A stretch of 14,829 nucleotides of DNA from Mesorhizobium sp. (GCA_019509685.1 JAEKLU010000272.1:1-14829), one strand, 5' to 3'. Positions 6,546 through 14,089 are shown, counted from the first letter of the stretch. Numbers and translations are program-made. Notes: generated by a model not told the origin, from the sequence alone.

Positions 6546-8210
6546 GTGAGCGGCTCCGTCGTCCTGCTGCACCTTGCCGGCGCGGTGGCGCTGATGCTGT
6601 TTGCCACCCGCATGGTGAAAACCGGCGTCGAGCGCGCCTACGGCGACGTGCTGCGCCACAAGCTGCGCGCCACCATGCGCAACCCGATCATGGCGGTGCT
6701 CGCCGGCACTGGCCTGGCCATCGCCTTGCAGAGCTCCACCGCGGTCACCTTGCTGGTCGGATCGTTCGCCGGTTCCGGCATCGTTTCGGGCGCCGCGGGC
6801 CAATTGGCCGTGCGCGGCGCCGAGATCGGCTCGGCGCTGGTGGTCAAGCTCTTGACTTTCGACCTCACGCTGCTGGTGCCGCTTTGCCTGATCACCGGCA
6901 CGGTGATGTTCATGGCCACCGAGCGCCGCGACTGGCGCCAGACCGGCCGCATCCTGGTCGGTATCGGCCTTTTGATCCTGTCGCTGGAAATGATCGGTCA
7001 GGCTTCCGAGCCGCTGCGCAACAGCCAACTCATGCCCGTGATCATCAATTACTTCTCCAGCGATTCCATCACCGCGTATCTGCTGGCGGCACTGATCACC
7101 TGGCTGTTCCAGTCGAGCATCGCCGCGGTCCTTTTGATGGCAACGCTCGCCGGCCGCGGCCTGATCAGCCCGGAACTCGGCGTGGTCCTCATCCTCGGCG
7201 TCAATCTGGGTTCCTCGATCATCGCGCCGATGCTGACCCGCTCGGCGGGACCCGCCGTGCGCGTGGTGCCGATCGGCAATCTCTTGATGCGCGGGCTGGG
7301 CTCGCTGGTCATGTTGATCCTGTTCATGATCGTGCGGCCGCATGTCGGCTTCCTCGGCGCGACGGCCGCCGATCAGATCGTCAACGCCCATATCCTGTTC
7401 AACGTCATCATCCTGCTCGCCGGCCTGCCGCTGGCCGGTTTCGTCTACCGGGCTTCGGAAAAGATCGTGGCACTCGGCACCAAGACAGAGCCGGCGGCCG
7501 CACTCGACGTCGTGGAACTATCGGCGCTGAACGAAAGCGCGCTCGATGTACCTAGCCAGGCGCTGGCCAACGCAACCCGAGAGGTTGTGCGGGTATGCGA
7601 GACGGTCGAGATCATGCTGAAGCGCATCATCGAGCTCTACGAGGACGCCGATAGTGCCAAGATCAAAGCGTTGGCTGCCCTCGACGACCGCGTCGACCGC
7701 AAGCATGCGGCCATCAAGCTCTATCTGGCCAAGGTCACCAAGAACCCGCTGACCGAGGACGAAGCGCTACGCTGCCAGGAACTGATCGGTGCCTGCGTCA
7801 AGCTCGAACAGGTCGGCGACATCATCGTGCGCAACATGCTGGTGCATGTGAAGAAGAAGTTCGACCGGGGGCTGGAGTTTACCGACGAGGGCTGGAGCGA
7901 ATTGTGTGCCTTCCACAGCTCCGTGCTGGCCAATGCGCGACTTGCCTTCAATGTCCTTGTCTCGCGCGACCCGGAAACCGCTCGCCAGTTGGTGCTGGAA
8001 AAGGATCGGCTGCGCGATCGCGAGAAGGAAACCAGCGCCAGTCATTTCGTGCGCCTGCGCGATGGCACTGCCAAAAGCGTCGAAACCAGTTCGATTCACC
8101 TCGACACCATCCGCGACCTGAAGCAGATCAATTCGCTGCTGGCATCGATGGCCTATCCCGTCCTGGAAGAGCGCGGCCTGCTTGGCGGCTCGCGGCTGAA
8201 GGCAAGCTAG
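6546..8210 (+). CDS. Na+/phosphate cotransporter family protein with PhoU-like C-terminal domain
   Basis: A 554-residue inner-membrane protein. The N-terminal part (about 1-315) is hydrophobic with two inverted halves, each carrying the NptA/PF02690 signature: LAIALQSSTAVTLLVGS (Q62-S63-S64) and TWLFQSSIAAVLLM (Q189-S190-S191), which form the substrate and Na+ site. From about residue 330 the protein is soluble and helical (ATREVVRVCETVEIMLKRI, DDRVDRKHAAIKLYLAKV, then further amphipathic helices), typical of the PhoU-like tail of bacterial Na/Pi transporters such as YjbB. Length is normal. The GTG start at 6546 is preceded by GAGG at a 6-nt spacing. YjbB-type proteins have been linked to phosphate export, so direction of transport is open. 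No complete Pho box is seen upstream. Confidence 0.92.
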   Translation: MSGSVVLLHLAGAVALMLFATRMVKTGVERAYGDVLRHKLRATMRNPIMAVLAGTGLAIALQSSTAVTLLVGSFAGSGIVSGAAGQLAVRGAEIGSALVVKLLTFDLTLLVPLCLITGTVMFMATERRDWRQTGRILVGIGLLILSLEMIGQASEPLRNSQLMPVIINYFSSDSITAYLLAALITWLFQSSIAAVLLMATLAGRGLISPELGVVLILGVNLGSSIIAPMLTRSAGPAVRVVPIGNLLMRGLGSLVMLILFMIVRPHVGFLGATAADQIVNAHILFNVIILLAGLPLAGFVYRASEKIVALGTKTEPAAALDVVELSALNESALDVPSQALANATREVVRVCETVEIMLKRIIELYEDADSAKIKALAALDDRVDRKHAAIKLYLAKVTKNPLTEDEALRCQELIGACVKLEQVGDIIVRNMLVHVKKKFDRGLEFTDEGWSELCAFHSSVLANARLAFNVLVSRDPETARQLVLEKDRLRDREKETSASHFVRLRDGTAKSVETSSIHLDTIRDLKQINSLLASMAYPVLEERGLLGGSRLKAS

Positions 8211-8248
8211 ACATCGACCAGGACGCGCCATCGGGGGATCACCCCAAA

Positions 8249-8300
8249 TTAGCCTTTGCCCATCCTCGCTTCCGTCGGCTAAGGATCGCGCAAAGGCCTA
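8249..8300 (+). other. Competing inverted repeats between the transporter gene and the DUF2061 gene
   Basis: TTAGCC (8249-8254) pairs with GGCTAA (8277-8282). TAGCCTTTGC (8250-8259) can instead pair with GCAAAGGCCTA (8290-8300) if one C bulges. The two pairings use the same left arm and exclude each other. A separate GGGG-ATCA-CCCC hairpin (8234-8245) lies just before. No U-tract is present. This could end the transporter transcript or shape the DUF2061 leader; the evidence is only pairing. Confidence 0.3.
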
Positions 8301-8319
8301 TTGGGAGGACGATCGGTCG

Positions 8320-8529
8320 ATGGATACCCATTCGCGCAGCTTCGCCAAGGCACTTTCCTGGCGCGCCACCGGCACGATCGACACCATGATCATCTCGCTG
8401 GTGGTGACCGGCAGCATCAAGCTGGCGGCCACCATCGGCGCGACCGAGGTCGTCACCAAATCGCTACTCTACTATCTGCATGAGCGCGCCTGGCTGAAGA
8501 TCCCTTACGGACGCAAGACGGCCGCGTAA
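8320..8529 (+). CDS. DUF2061 small membrane protein
   Basis: A 69-residue protein with the DUF2061 pattern: an N-terminal SRSFAKALSWRATGTIDTMI (the KaxsWRxxgtxDT motif), two hydrophobic stretches (IISLVVTGSIKLAATIGATE and VVTKSLLYYLHERAW), and a W-x-KIPYGR tail. The domain is typically 50-70 residues and occurs alone or fused to sulfate-assimilation enzymes such as the APS kinase region; its function is not known. GGGAGG lies 11 nt before the ATG at 8320, slightly long but acceptable. It lies 109 nt behind the Na/Pi transporter gene on the same strand and may share its transcript. Confidence 0.88.
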   Translation: MDTHSRSFAKALSWRATGTIDTMIISLVVTGSIKLAATIGATEVVTKSLLYYLHERAWLKIPYGRKTAA

Positions 8530-8632
8530 GGCACCGCTCAAGAAAAGCTAAAGCGGCGTCGACAATTTCTGCATTGCCGTTCGCGGCCAGGCGTGGTTTG
8601 AGGCGGCCATTCCTCTCAGGCCTGTTTGAATC

Positions 8633-9814
8633 ATGCTGCCGCTGATTGCCCTGTTCCTTGCCGCTTTCGCCTTCGGTACCACCGAATTCGTCATCGCCGG
8701 CGTGCTGCCCGAGGTAGCGCAAGGCCTTGGCGTGTCGGTGCCGACCGCCGGCTATCTCGTCTCCGGTTATGCCTGCGGCATCGCCATCGGCGGGCCGCTT
8801 CTGGCGCTCGCCACCAGCAAGGTCTCGCGAAAGACTTTGCTGCTCTGCCTTGCCGTTGCTTTCACCCTTGGACAGGCGGCCTGTGCGCTGGCGCCCGACT
8901 TCACCTCGATGCTTCTGCTGCGCATCGCAATCGCCGTGGCGCACGGCACTTATTTCGGCGTCGCCATGGTGGTTGCCGTCAGCCTGGTGCGCGAGGACCA
9001 GCGCGGCCGGGCTGTCGCTGTCATCCTGTCGGGCCTCACCGTCTCCAACATTATCGGCGTGCCAGCCGGCACCGCGATCGGCGCCTTTTGGGGCTGGCGC
9101 GCGACCTTTTGGGTGATGGGCGGGCTGGGCATCGTTGCCATCATCGCCATGCTTGTGCTGCTGCCGCGCACCGCCGGCGCCACCAGCCGGCCGGCCGGGC
9201 TGGCGCGCGAGGTGCGCGTGCTGGGACGCCAGCAGGTCTGGACGTCGCTTATCCTCATGCTGATGTTGATGATCGGCCAGTTCGGGCTCTTCACCTACAT
9301 CACGCCGACATTGCTCGAAGTCACCGGCCTCGATGAAAGCCTGATCCCCTGGGTGCTGCTGCTCAATGGCGTCGGCGCCACGATCGGCGTCTTCGTCGGC
9401 GGCAAGCTCTCCGACTGGAAGCTGATGCCGTCCTTGATCACCATGCTCGCCCTGCAGGCGGCGATGCTGGCCGCCATCTATGCCGTCGCCCCCTACCCGG
9501 TGCCGATGGTCGGAGCAATCGTCATCTGGGGCGGTCTCAACTTCGCCATCGGCGCGCCGATCCAGACCCGCATCCTCACCTGGACGGCGGACGCCTCCAA
9601 CCTCGCCTCGTCGTTGATCCCGTCTGGCTTCAATGTCGGCATCGCCTTTGCCGCCTCACTGGGGGCGGCGATGCTGAACGCCGGTCTCGGCTACCGCAGC
9701 CTGCCGCTGGCAGGCGTGATCGCTATGCTGGTGGCGGTCGTGGTGGCCGTTGCCTCGCAGGCCTGGGAATGGCGCAGCCGCGCCATGCCGCCGCTGCCGG
9801 CGGCCGCGGAGTAA
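8633..9814 (+). CDS. MFS transporter, DHA1 family (AraJ/SotB-like exporter)
   Basis: A 393-residue protein with about 12 transmembrane segments. It begins MLPLIALFLAAFAFGTTEFV, and the FGTTEFVIAGVLPEVA segment in helix 1 is characteristic of the DHA1 subgroup that includes YdeA/SotB, AraJ and chloramphenicol exporters. The loop after helix 2 has the motif A position (GGPLLALATSKVSRKTLLL), and helix 5 has the proline/glycine motif C pattern (LSGLTVSNIIGVPAGTAIG). Family members export sugars or drugs by proton antiport, but the substrate cannot be told from sequence. The start is the first ATG giving a full helix 1; its ribosome site is weak. The stop is immediately followed by the stop of a convergent GNAT gene, leaving no room for a terminator. 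Confidence 0.93.
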   Translation: MLPLIALFLAAFAFGTTEFVIAGVLPEVAQGLGVSVPTAGYLVSGYACGIAIGGPLLALATSKVSRKTLLLCLAVAFTLGQAACALAPDFTSMLLLRIAIAVAHGTYFGVAMVVAVSLVREDQRGRAVAVILSGLTVSNIIGVPAGTAIGAFWGWRATFWVMGGLGIVAIIAMLVLLPRTAGATSRPAGLAREVRVLGRQQVWTSLILMLMLMIGQFGLFTYITPTLLEVTGLDESLIPWVLLLNGVGATIGVFVGGKLSDWKLMPSLITMLALQAAMLAAIYAVAPYPVPMVGAIVIWGGLNFAIGAPIQTRILTWTADASNLASSLIPSGFNVGIAFAASLGAAMLNAGLGYRSLPLAGVIAMLVAVVVAVASQAWEWRSRAMPPLPAAAE

Positions 9815-9815
9815 G

Positions 9816-10373
9816 CTAAAGCTCGATCCGGAACCTCAGGCTCTCCGCGCCGCCATAGGCGGCGTCCTCAAAGAAACGTTCGACCAGCCTGCCGCCATTG
9901 GCCGTTATCACCTTGTGCGAAGCCGGATTGCCCGGCTTGGCGGTGACCTCGACATAGTCGAGGCCGACCGCTCTTGCCTCCTCAAGCATCAGCCGCAACG
10001 CCTCGGTTGCATAGCCGCGGCCCCGCTTCCACGGCACCACGGCATAGCCGATATGGCCGAGCACATGCGATGGCAGCGTCGACGTGCCCTTTTGCCAGCG
10101 AAAGCCGATCGAGCCGGCGGCCTCGCCGTCCCAGATCCAGCGCCGGAAGCCCGGCAGCCGCGCAACCTTGGTGCCGTCGGGCAAGGCTATGGGCGGCCCT
10201 TTCGCCTGCGGATCGTCAAGGCCGGCGAGGAAGGCGACCGGGTCTTCCTCGATCGCCGCAAGCTGCTCGCGCGTCGCTTCGAGCAGTCGCACATTGTCGG
10301 GCGACCAGCCGCGTTCCAATGCGGCTTTGTAGGACGGCAAATGTTGCAGCGCGGGCTTGACGATCTCGATCAT
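9816..10373 (-). CDS. GNAT-family N-acetyltransferase
   Basis: A 185-residue protein beginning MIEIVKPALQHLPSYKAALE. The acetyl-CoA binding motif A is clear: LGHIGYAVVPWKRGRGYATEALRL as a beta strand, then R-G-R-G-Y-A as the Q/R-x-x-G-x-G/A loop, then a helix. After it come GLDYVEVTAKPGNPASHKVI and ANGGRLVERF, the usual strand, Asn-rich turn and helix of GNAT enzymes. The pattern fits the predicted acetyltransferase group with a GxxxxYxVxPxxRGxGxAT core. The acceptor is unknown. Its stop codon lies 1 bp from the convergent MFS gene stop. It is flanked upstream by a coding remnant. No clear promoter was found. Confidence 0.9.
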   Translation of the reverse strand: MIEIVKPALQHLPSYKAALERGWSPDNVRLLEATREQLAAIEEDPVAFLAGLDDPQAKGPPIALPDGTKVARLPGFRRWIWDGEAAGSIGFRWQKGTSTLPSHVLGHIGYAVVPWKRGRGYATEALRLMLEEARAVGLDYVEVTAKPGNPASHKVITANGGRLVERFFEDAAYGGAESLRFRIEL

Positions 10374-10422
10374 GGTTTTCCCTTGGCGAGACCAGCGGAC
10401 ATAGCCTCCAAGCAGGCTGCTC

Positions 10423-10596
10423 TCAAGCTGCCTGAAAGCGGATTTCGCCCTCGTTCAGGAAACACGTCTTGTCGAACAGCGACAAATCGAGCGGATTCGG
10501 CAACCGGATATCGCCGATATCCGGGAACGCAGATTGCGCGTGGCGGCTGTGGAGGCTCTTGTTGGCGTAATTCCCGCTCCAGCAGACGTTGCTAAA
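10423..10596 (-). pseudogene. Remnant of an unrecognised coding sequence (C-terminal 57 residues, no start)
   Basis: A 58-codon open frame on the minus strand, ending in TGA 10425-10423, reads as ordinary protein with strong GC3 bias, including SAFPDIGDIRLPNPLDLSLF, then DKTCFLNEGEIRF and QAA. It has no start codon and is preceded in frame by TAG (10599-10597), so it cannot be expressed as it stands. The codon use and protein-like composition suggest the 3' end of a gene whose front is lost or carries a nonsense change. I do not recognise the family. A perfect inverted repeat here (CCGGATATC and GATATCCGG at 10504-10524) is explained by the codons for P-D-I-G-D-I-R rather than by an operator. 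Confidence 0.4.
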
Positions 10597-10676
10597 CTAG
10601 AAGTGTTTCGCCGATGGATGCGAGGCCTTCTATGATCTATGGGTGATTCACAACGCTTCGACAGGAGGGGCAACCG

Positions 10677-11672
10677 GTGCGGTTGAAATCTGTTCCGCTG
10701 GGCGCGGCCATCTTTTGTCTTATCGCCGTTCTGGCGGTCCTGACGGTTTCCGTCAGTTCGTTCGCGGCGTTACGGCCATCGAGCATGCCGGACTGGCTGC
10801 AGCGCCATGTCGGCGATGGCGAAGGCCAGATTTCGCAAATCGTGCTGGAGCGGGCGCGCGCGCTCTACCAGAAGAAGGTGAGCGAAGGCTCAGTCAAGAA
10901 TCCCTGCTATTTCGCCATGGACGCAACGCGTCCCGGCGACCTCGGCGGCAGCGTGCTTGGCCAGCGTTACTACATCGTGTGCGAAGCCAAGCAGGTCTTC
11001 CGCGCGGTCTCCTCGGGCCATGGCGGCGGCCGCAACCTGAAAGGCGCTGCCGATTTCTCCAATGGCAGGCGCTGCGCCAAGAACTTCGGCAATGCGATGG
11101 ATTCCGAGCTGACCGCCGGCGGCGCTTACATAACCGCCGAGACCAAGACCTCGTTCAAGGGCTATTATCACGTCGGCGCCCAGGACGCGGTGTTCATGCG
11201 CACCTTCATCCAGTTCGACGGCGAAGGCGAAGCGGCGAACGCCAGGCAGCGCGTGATCGGCGGCCATCCAGCGGCAATTCTGAAGAGCGTGTGCATGCGC
11301 AAGAGCCCGCAAAGCTCTTACGCCGACCATGACGGCTTTGTCCCGTTCGGCAAGCTGGTGGATTATGCCGGCGGTCGCAGCAATGGCTGCACCAGTTGGT
11401 CGCCCGCCGATGCCGAGCAGATCATTCCGATGGTCAAGAACAATCCGACCACGCTCTACATCTACCCGGAATCGCGCGATATAGCCGCTGTCGCGCATGC
11501 GAAGGCCTCCGGCCAGTCGATGTCGGGCGCTGGTCTCTACTGGAACGCATCTTGTCTGAGCGAGATCGGCGCTCCGAAATTCTGGCCGAAAAAGACGCTG
11601 GAGCCGATCATCGCGCAGTACAAGAAGGACCATCCGGCACCGCCGCCGCAGCCGACGCCGATCTGCAAATAG
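10677..11672 (+). CDS. Exported murein L,D-transpeptidase catalytic domain (YkuD_2-like) protein
   Basis: A 331-residue exported protein. The N-terminus MRLKSVPLGAAIFCLIAVLA with further hydrophobic residues to about 30 is a signal peptide or anchor. The core matches the YkuD_2 (DUF4882-like) murein transpeptidase family: YYIVCEAKQVFRAVSSGHGG (about 98-117), SNGRRCAKNFGN, GAYITAET, FKGYYHVG, RVIGGHPA (His197), then GGRSNGCTSW with the catalytic Cys238 and an ADAEQIIPMVKNNPTTLYIY end. His and Cys are both present, so it should be active in peptidoglycan crosslinking or editing; the exact reaction is inferred. A proline-rich tail (HPAPPPQPTPICK) closes it. GTG 10677 is chosen because AGGAGG lies 8 nt upstream. 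An 11-nt gap separates the stop from a large repeat that probably acts as terminator. Confidence 0.83.
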   Translation: MRLKSVPLGAAIFCLIAVLAVLTVSVSSFAALRPSSMPDWLQRHVGDGEGQISQIVLERARALYQKKVSEGSVKNPCYFAMDATRPGDLGGSVLGQRYYIVCEAKQVFRAVSSGHGGGRNLKGAADFSNGRRCAKNFGNAMDSELTAGGAYITAETKTSFKGYYHVGAQDAVFMRTFIQFDGEGEAANARQRVIGGHPAAILKSVCMRKSPQSSYADHDGFVPFGKLVDYAGGRSNGCTSWSPADAEQIIPMVKNNPTTLYIYPESRDIAAVAHAKASGQSMSGAGLYWNASCLSEIGAPKFWPKKTLEPIIAQYKKDHPAPPPQPTPICK

Positions 11673-11683
11673 CCGCGAGGTTG

Positions 11684-11780
11684 GAGCATTTCACCGTTTC
11701 ATCGAAACGGTGAAATGCTCTAACTCTTTGTTTTTACGCAATTCCAGACGGAAAACCGCTCACACTTTTCCTGAAATTGC
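11684..11780. repeat. Large intergenic palindromic repeat filling a convergent gap, probable bidirectional terminator
   Basis: The left part is a perfect 17-bp hairpin: positions 11684-11700 pair with 11704-11720 around ATC (arms start GAGCATTTC and end GAAATGCTC). A T-rich link (TTTGTTTTT, 11727-11735) follows. The right part nests GCAATTCCAG (11738-11747) with CTGAAATTGC (11771-11780, one mismatch) around GGAAAA/TTTTCC (11750-11755 with 11766-11771). It fills almost the whole space between two convergent stop codons. From memory it matches a frequent Mesorhizobium repeat. Its inner core (minus strand AAAAGTG, four bases, CGGTTTT) is also found in the repeats at 3408 and 12407. Confidence 0.8.
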
Positions 11781-11785
11781 TCTAG

Positions 11786-12235
11786 CTACTGCAGCAGTCC
11801 CTTGATGATGGCGCTTGCCTTGGCGAAGTCCATCTGTCCGGCATATTTCTGCTTGAGCACGCCGATCACCTTGCCCATGTCTTTTTGGCTGGCGGCACCG
11901 GTCGCCGCGATGGCTTCGCGCGCAGCCGTGGTGATTGCGGCATCGTCGAGCTGCTTCGGCAGAAATTCGAGAATGATCTCCATCTCGGCGCGCTCCTTGG
12001 CCGCCAGTTCCGGCCGCTTGCCGTCCTCGAAGGCCTTGGCCGATTCCTCGCGCTGCTTCACCATCTTGGAAAGGATCTGCAGTACTTCGTCATCGCCGGC
12101 CGGCGGTTTGCCGGCGCCGCGATTGACGATGTCGCGGTCATGGATAGCGGCCTGGATCAGCCGCAGCGTCGGCAGGCGCTCTTTGTCCTGCGCCTTCATC
12201 GCGCTCTTCATGGATTCGGCGATTTTCTCGCGCAT
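11786..12235 (-). CDS. GatB/YqeY domain-containing protein
   Basis: A 149-residue cytosolic protein beginning MREKIAESMKSAMKAQDKER, then LPTLRLIQAAIHDRDIV, KMVKQREESAKAFED, LAAKERAEMEIILEFLPKQL and a C-terminal KDMGKVIGVLKQKYAGQMDFAKASAIIKGLL. This is the full YqeY fold, an N-terminal helical domain and the tail domain shared with GatB of the tRNA amidotransferase. Free-standing YqeY proteins are widespread, and a role with tRNA is assumed but not proven. Start 12235 is supported by AAGGAG 8 nt upstream; a longer in-frame start at 12265 would overlap the promoter. It lies divergent from carA and, in related genomes as I recall, close to dnaG and rpoD. Confidence 0.93.
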   Translation of the reverse strand: MREKIAESMKSAMKAQDKERLPTLRLIQAAIHDRDIVNRGAGKPPAGDDEVLQILSKMVKQREESAKAFEDGKRPELAAKERAEMEIILEFLPKQLDDAAITTAAREAIAATGAASQKDMGKVIGVLKQKYAGQMDFAKASAIIKGLLQ

Positions 12236-12261
12236 CGTGCTTCTCCTTCGAAATGCGGCGG

Positions 12262-12290
12262 ACAATAGCTTCGCCCGCCGCGTGACGCAA
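12262..12290 (-). promoter_or_regulatory. Probable promoter of the YqeY-like gene
   Basis: On the minus strand TTGCGT (12290-12285), a 17-nt spacer and TATTGT (12267-12262) form a sigma70-like pair, with the -10 about 26 nt before the ATG at 12235. This gives a short leader containing the ribosome site. Confidence 0.5.
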
Positions 12291-12406
12291 ACTCCGACAA
12301 AGCGCTGATTTTGCTGGACGAAAGCAAATCAGCTGTGGCTTGAGGCCACCGCATTGACCGCCTCGGCGCCTTCCCCTATGTACTCGGTCCTGCATAAGAC
12401 AATGGA

Positions 12407-12453
12407 GTCATGTCGCCCAAAAGTGCATAGCGGTTTTGGGAAAAGGACATGAC
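12407..12453 (+). repeat. Rhizobial-type intergenic palindromic repeat, copy upstream of carA
   Basis: A 47-bp element with perfect 8-bp terminal arms, GTCATGTC (12407-12414) and GACATGAC (12446-12453), enclosing CCCAAAA (12416-12422) and TTTTGGG (12434-12440). The inner core reads CCCAAAAGTG, five bases, CGGTTTTGGG. It is the same family as the copy upstream of rpoD (3408-3456, opposite strand). Confidence 0.75.
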
Positions 12454-12554
12454 GAACTAGAATCAACGCGTGGGACGCTGAAAAATCCAGCTCGCGCGCC
12501 TTGCCGCGCAAACGGTCCTGCCGACCGCTTGAAGCGCCTGACAGGAGTGCCGCC

Positions 12555-13760
12555 ATGGCCATGACCACCGCCCCCTGGGCCACCGAAAAGCCGACCGCCC
12601 TTCTGGTGCTCGCCGACGGCACGGTGATCGAAGGCCGCGGCCTCGGCGCCACGGGATCGGCGGTGGCCGAAGTGTGCTTCAACACGGCGCTTACCGGTTA
12701 CGAGGAAATCCTCACCGACCCTTCCTATGCCGGCCAGATCGTCACCTTCACCTTCCCGCATATCGGCAATGTCGGCACCAATGACGAGGACATCGAGGAT
12801 CTCAATCCCGCCGCCCGCGCCGGCGCCGTCGGCGCCATCTTCAAGGCCAATGTCACCGAGCCCTCGAATTACCGCGCCGCCGGTCACCTCGACCAATGGC
12901 TGAAGCGGCGCGGCATCGTCGCGCTGTCCGGCATCGATACCCGCGCCTTGACCGTGCTGATCCGCGAAAAGGGCATGCCGAACGCGGTCATCGCGCACGC
13001 ACCGGACGGCATCTTCGACATCGAGGACCTGAAGCGTCAGGCGGCAGCCTGGTCGGGCCTGATCGGCCTCGATCTCGCCAAGGAGGTTACCTCCGGCCAG
13101 TCGTCTGTCTGGCGCGAGACGCCTTGGGTCTGGAATGAAGGCTATGGCGGGCAGGACGCGCCGTCGATGCATGTCGTGGCCATCGACTATGGCGTGAAAC
13201 GCAACATCCTGCGTCTCCTGTCGGGCCTCGGCGCCAAGGTCACCATCGTTCCGGCCAAGACCGGCGCGGAAGAGATCCTGGCCATGCAGCCGGACGGCAT
13301 CTTCCTCTCCAACGGCCCCGGCGACCCGGAAGCCACCGGCGACTATGCCGTGCCGGTGATCCAGGACATTCTCAAGACCGACATCCCGGTCTTCGGCATT
13401 TGCCTCGGACATCAGATGCTGGCGCTGGCGCTCGGCGGCAAGACCGCAAAGATGCATCAGGGCCATCACGGCGCCAATCATCCGGTGAAGGACCACACCA
13501 CCGGCAAGGTCGAGATCGTGTCGATGAACCATGGCTTTGCCGTCGACGCCGACTCATTGCCTGAAGGCGTCGAAGAGACCCATGTCTCGCTCTTCGACGG
13601 CTCGAACTGCGGCATCGCGCTGACCGGGCGTCCGGTGTTCTCGGTCCAGCATCATCCCGAGGCCTCGCCCGGCCCGCAGGATTCGCATTACCTCTTCCGC
13701 CGCTTCGTCAATCTGATCCGCGAAAAGCGCGGCGAGGAAGCGCTGGCCGAGCGGGCTTGA
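12555..13760 (+). CDS. carA: Carbamoyl-phosphate synthase small (glutaminase) subunit CarA
   Basis: CarA hydrolyses glutamine and passes ammonia to CarB to make carbamoyl phosphate for arginine and pyrimidines. The 401-residue protein has the N-terminal CarA domain (LVLADGTVIEGRGLG, then NTALTGYEEILTDPSYAGQI, about 16-62) and a class I glutamine amidotransferase domain (about 205-395): LSNGPGDPEA, the nucleophile elbow FGICLGHQ with Cys283, QGHHGANHPV, MNHGFAVD, and HHPEASPGP with catalytic His367 and Glu369. All catalytic residues are present and length is normal. ATG 12555 is chosen because AGGAG lies 7 nt upstream and the protein then starts a few residues before the conserved domain; the longer in-frame start at 12501 has no ribosome site. 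carB is not in the window. Confidence 0.97.
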   Translation: MAMTTAPWATEKPTALLVLADGTVIEGRGLGATGSAVAEVCFNTALTGYEEILTDPSYAGQIVTFTFPHIGNVGTNDEDIEDLNPAARAGAVGAIFKANVTEPSNYRAAGHLDQWLKRRGIVALSGIDTRALTVLIREKGMPNAVIAHAPDGIFDIEDLKRQAAAWSGLIGLDLAKEVTSGQSSVWRETPWVWNEGYGGQDAPSMHVVAIDYGVKRNILRLLSGLGAKVTIVPAKTGAEEILAMQPDGIFLSNGPGDPEATGDYAVPVIQDILKTDIPVFGICLGHQMLALALGGKTAKMHQGHHGANHPVKDHTTGKVEIVSMNHGFAVDADSLPEGVEETHVSLFDGSNCGIALTGRPVFSVQHHPEASPGPQDSHYLFRRFVNLIREKRGEEALAERA

Positions 13761-13779
13761 GCCCTTTTCGAGGTCTTTG

Positions 13780-14085
13780 ATGCGTGCAGTTGAAGAAGCT
13801 CAGGAAGACGCCGCGGATGTGGCGATCTACGATGAGCGGAAGGCCGCGCCTGAGACAGAGAAGGCTCTCCCAGCCGACGTAACCATTGATATCCTGCGCG
13901 GTTCCAGCAGGCTCAAGGCTCTGCGCAATTGGCGCAATCTCACTCAAGCCGAGCTGGCCAGCGCAGTCGGTGTCAGCCAAGGTTTCCTGTCGGACCTGGA
14001 ATCCAATCGCCGCAAACCCTCGGAGCAGACCAGCACAATGCTGGCGAAAGCAATGGATGTTCCACCCGAATGGATCGAGTCTTAA
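13780..14085 (+). CDS. XRE-family helix-turn-helix protein, antitoxin-like
   Basis: A 101-residue protein. The N-terminal AVEEAQEDAADVAIYDERKA is a short charged helix like the middle of Phd/antitoxin-type proteins that precede XRE domains. The HTH_3 domain is at about 45-100: LKALRNWRNLTQAELASAVG, then VSQGFLSDLESNRRKPSEQ and TLAKAMDVPPEWI-like ending. Relatives I recall carry an extra 20-30 residues ahead of the EDAAD helix, so this one may be a shortened form. ATG 13780 has GAGG six bases upstream. It starts 19 bp after the carA stop on the same strand with no terminator between, so read-through from carA is likely. No toxin gene is adjacent: the next gene converges and is an MFS transporter. 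It is probably a stand-alone regulator or an orphan antitoxin. Confidence 0.82.
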   Translation: MRAVEEAQEDAADVAIYDERKAAPETEKALPADVTIDILRGSSRLKALRNWRNLTQAELASAVGVSQGFLSDLESNRRKPSEQTSTMLAKAMDVPPEWIES

Positions 14086-14089
14086 GCCC

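Larger units (their letters stand above)
12236..12554. other. 319-bp divergent intergenic region between the YqeY-like gene and carA
   Basis: It holds the promoter of the YqeY-like gene (12262-12290) near its left end and a palindromic repeat (12407-12453) in the middle. The last 100 bp form the carA leader, ending in CAGGAG seven bases before the carA ATG. I see no leader peptide with arginine or pyrimidine-related codon runs, no obvious attenuator, and no confident carA promoter. Confidence 0.5.

Noticed and set aside
10504..10524. Perfect 9-bp inverted repeat (CCGGATATC / GATATCCGG) as a possible operator
   Set aside because: It falls inside the coding-like remnant, where the repeated Asp-Ile and Pro/Arg codons produce it; there is no promoter beside it.
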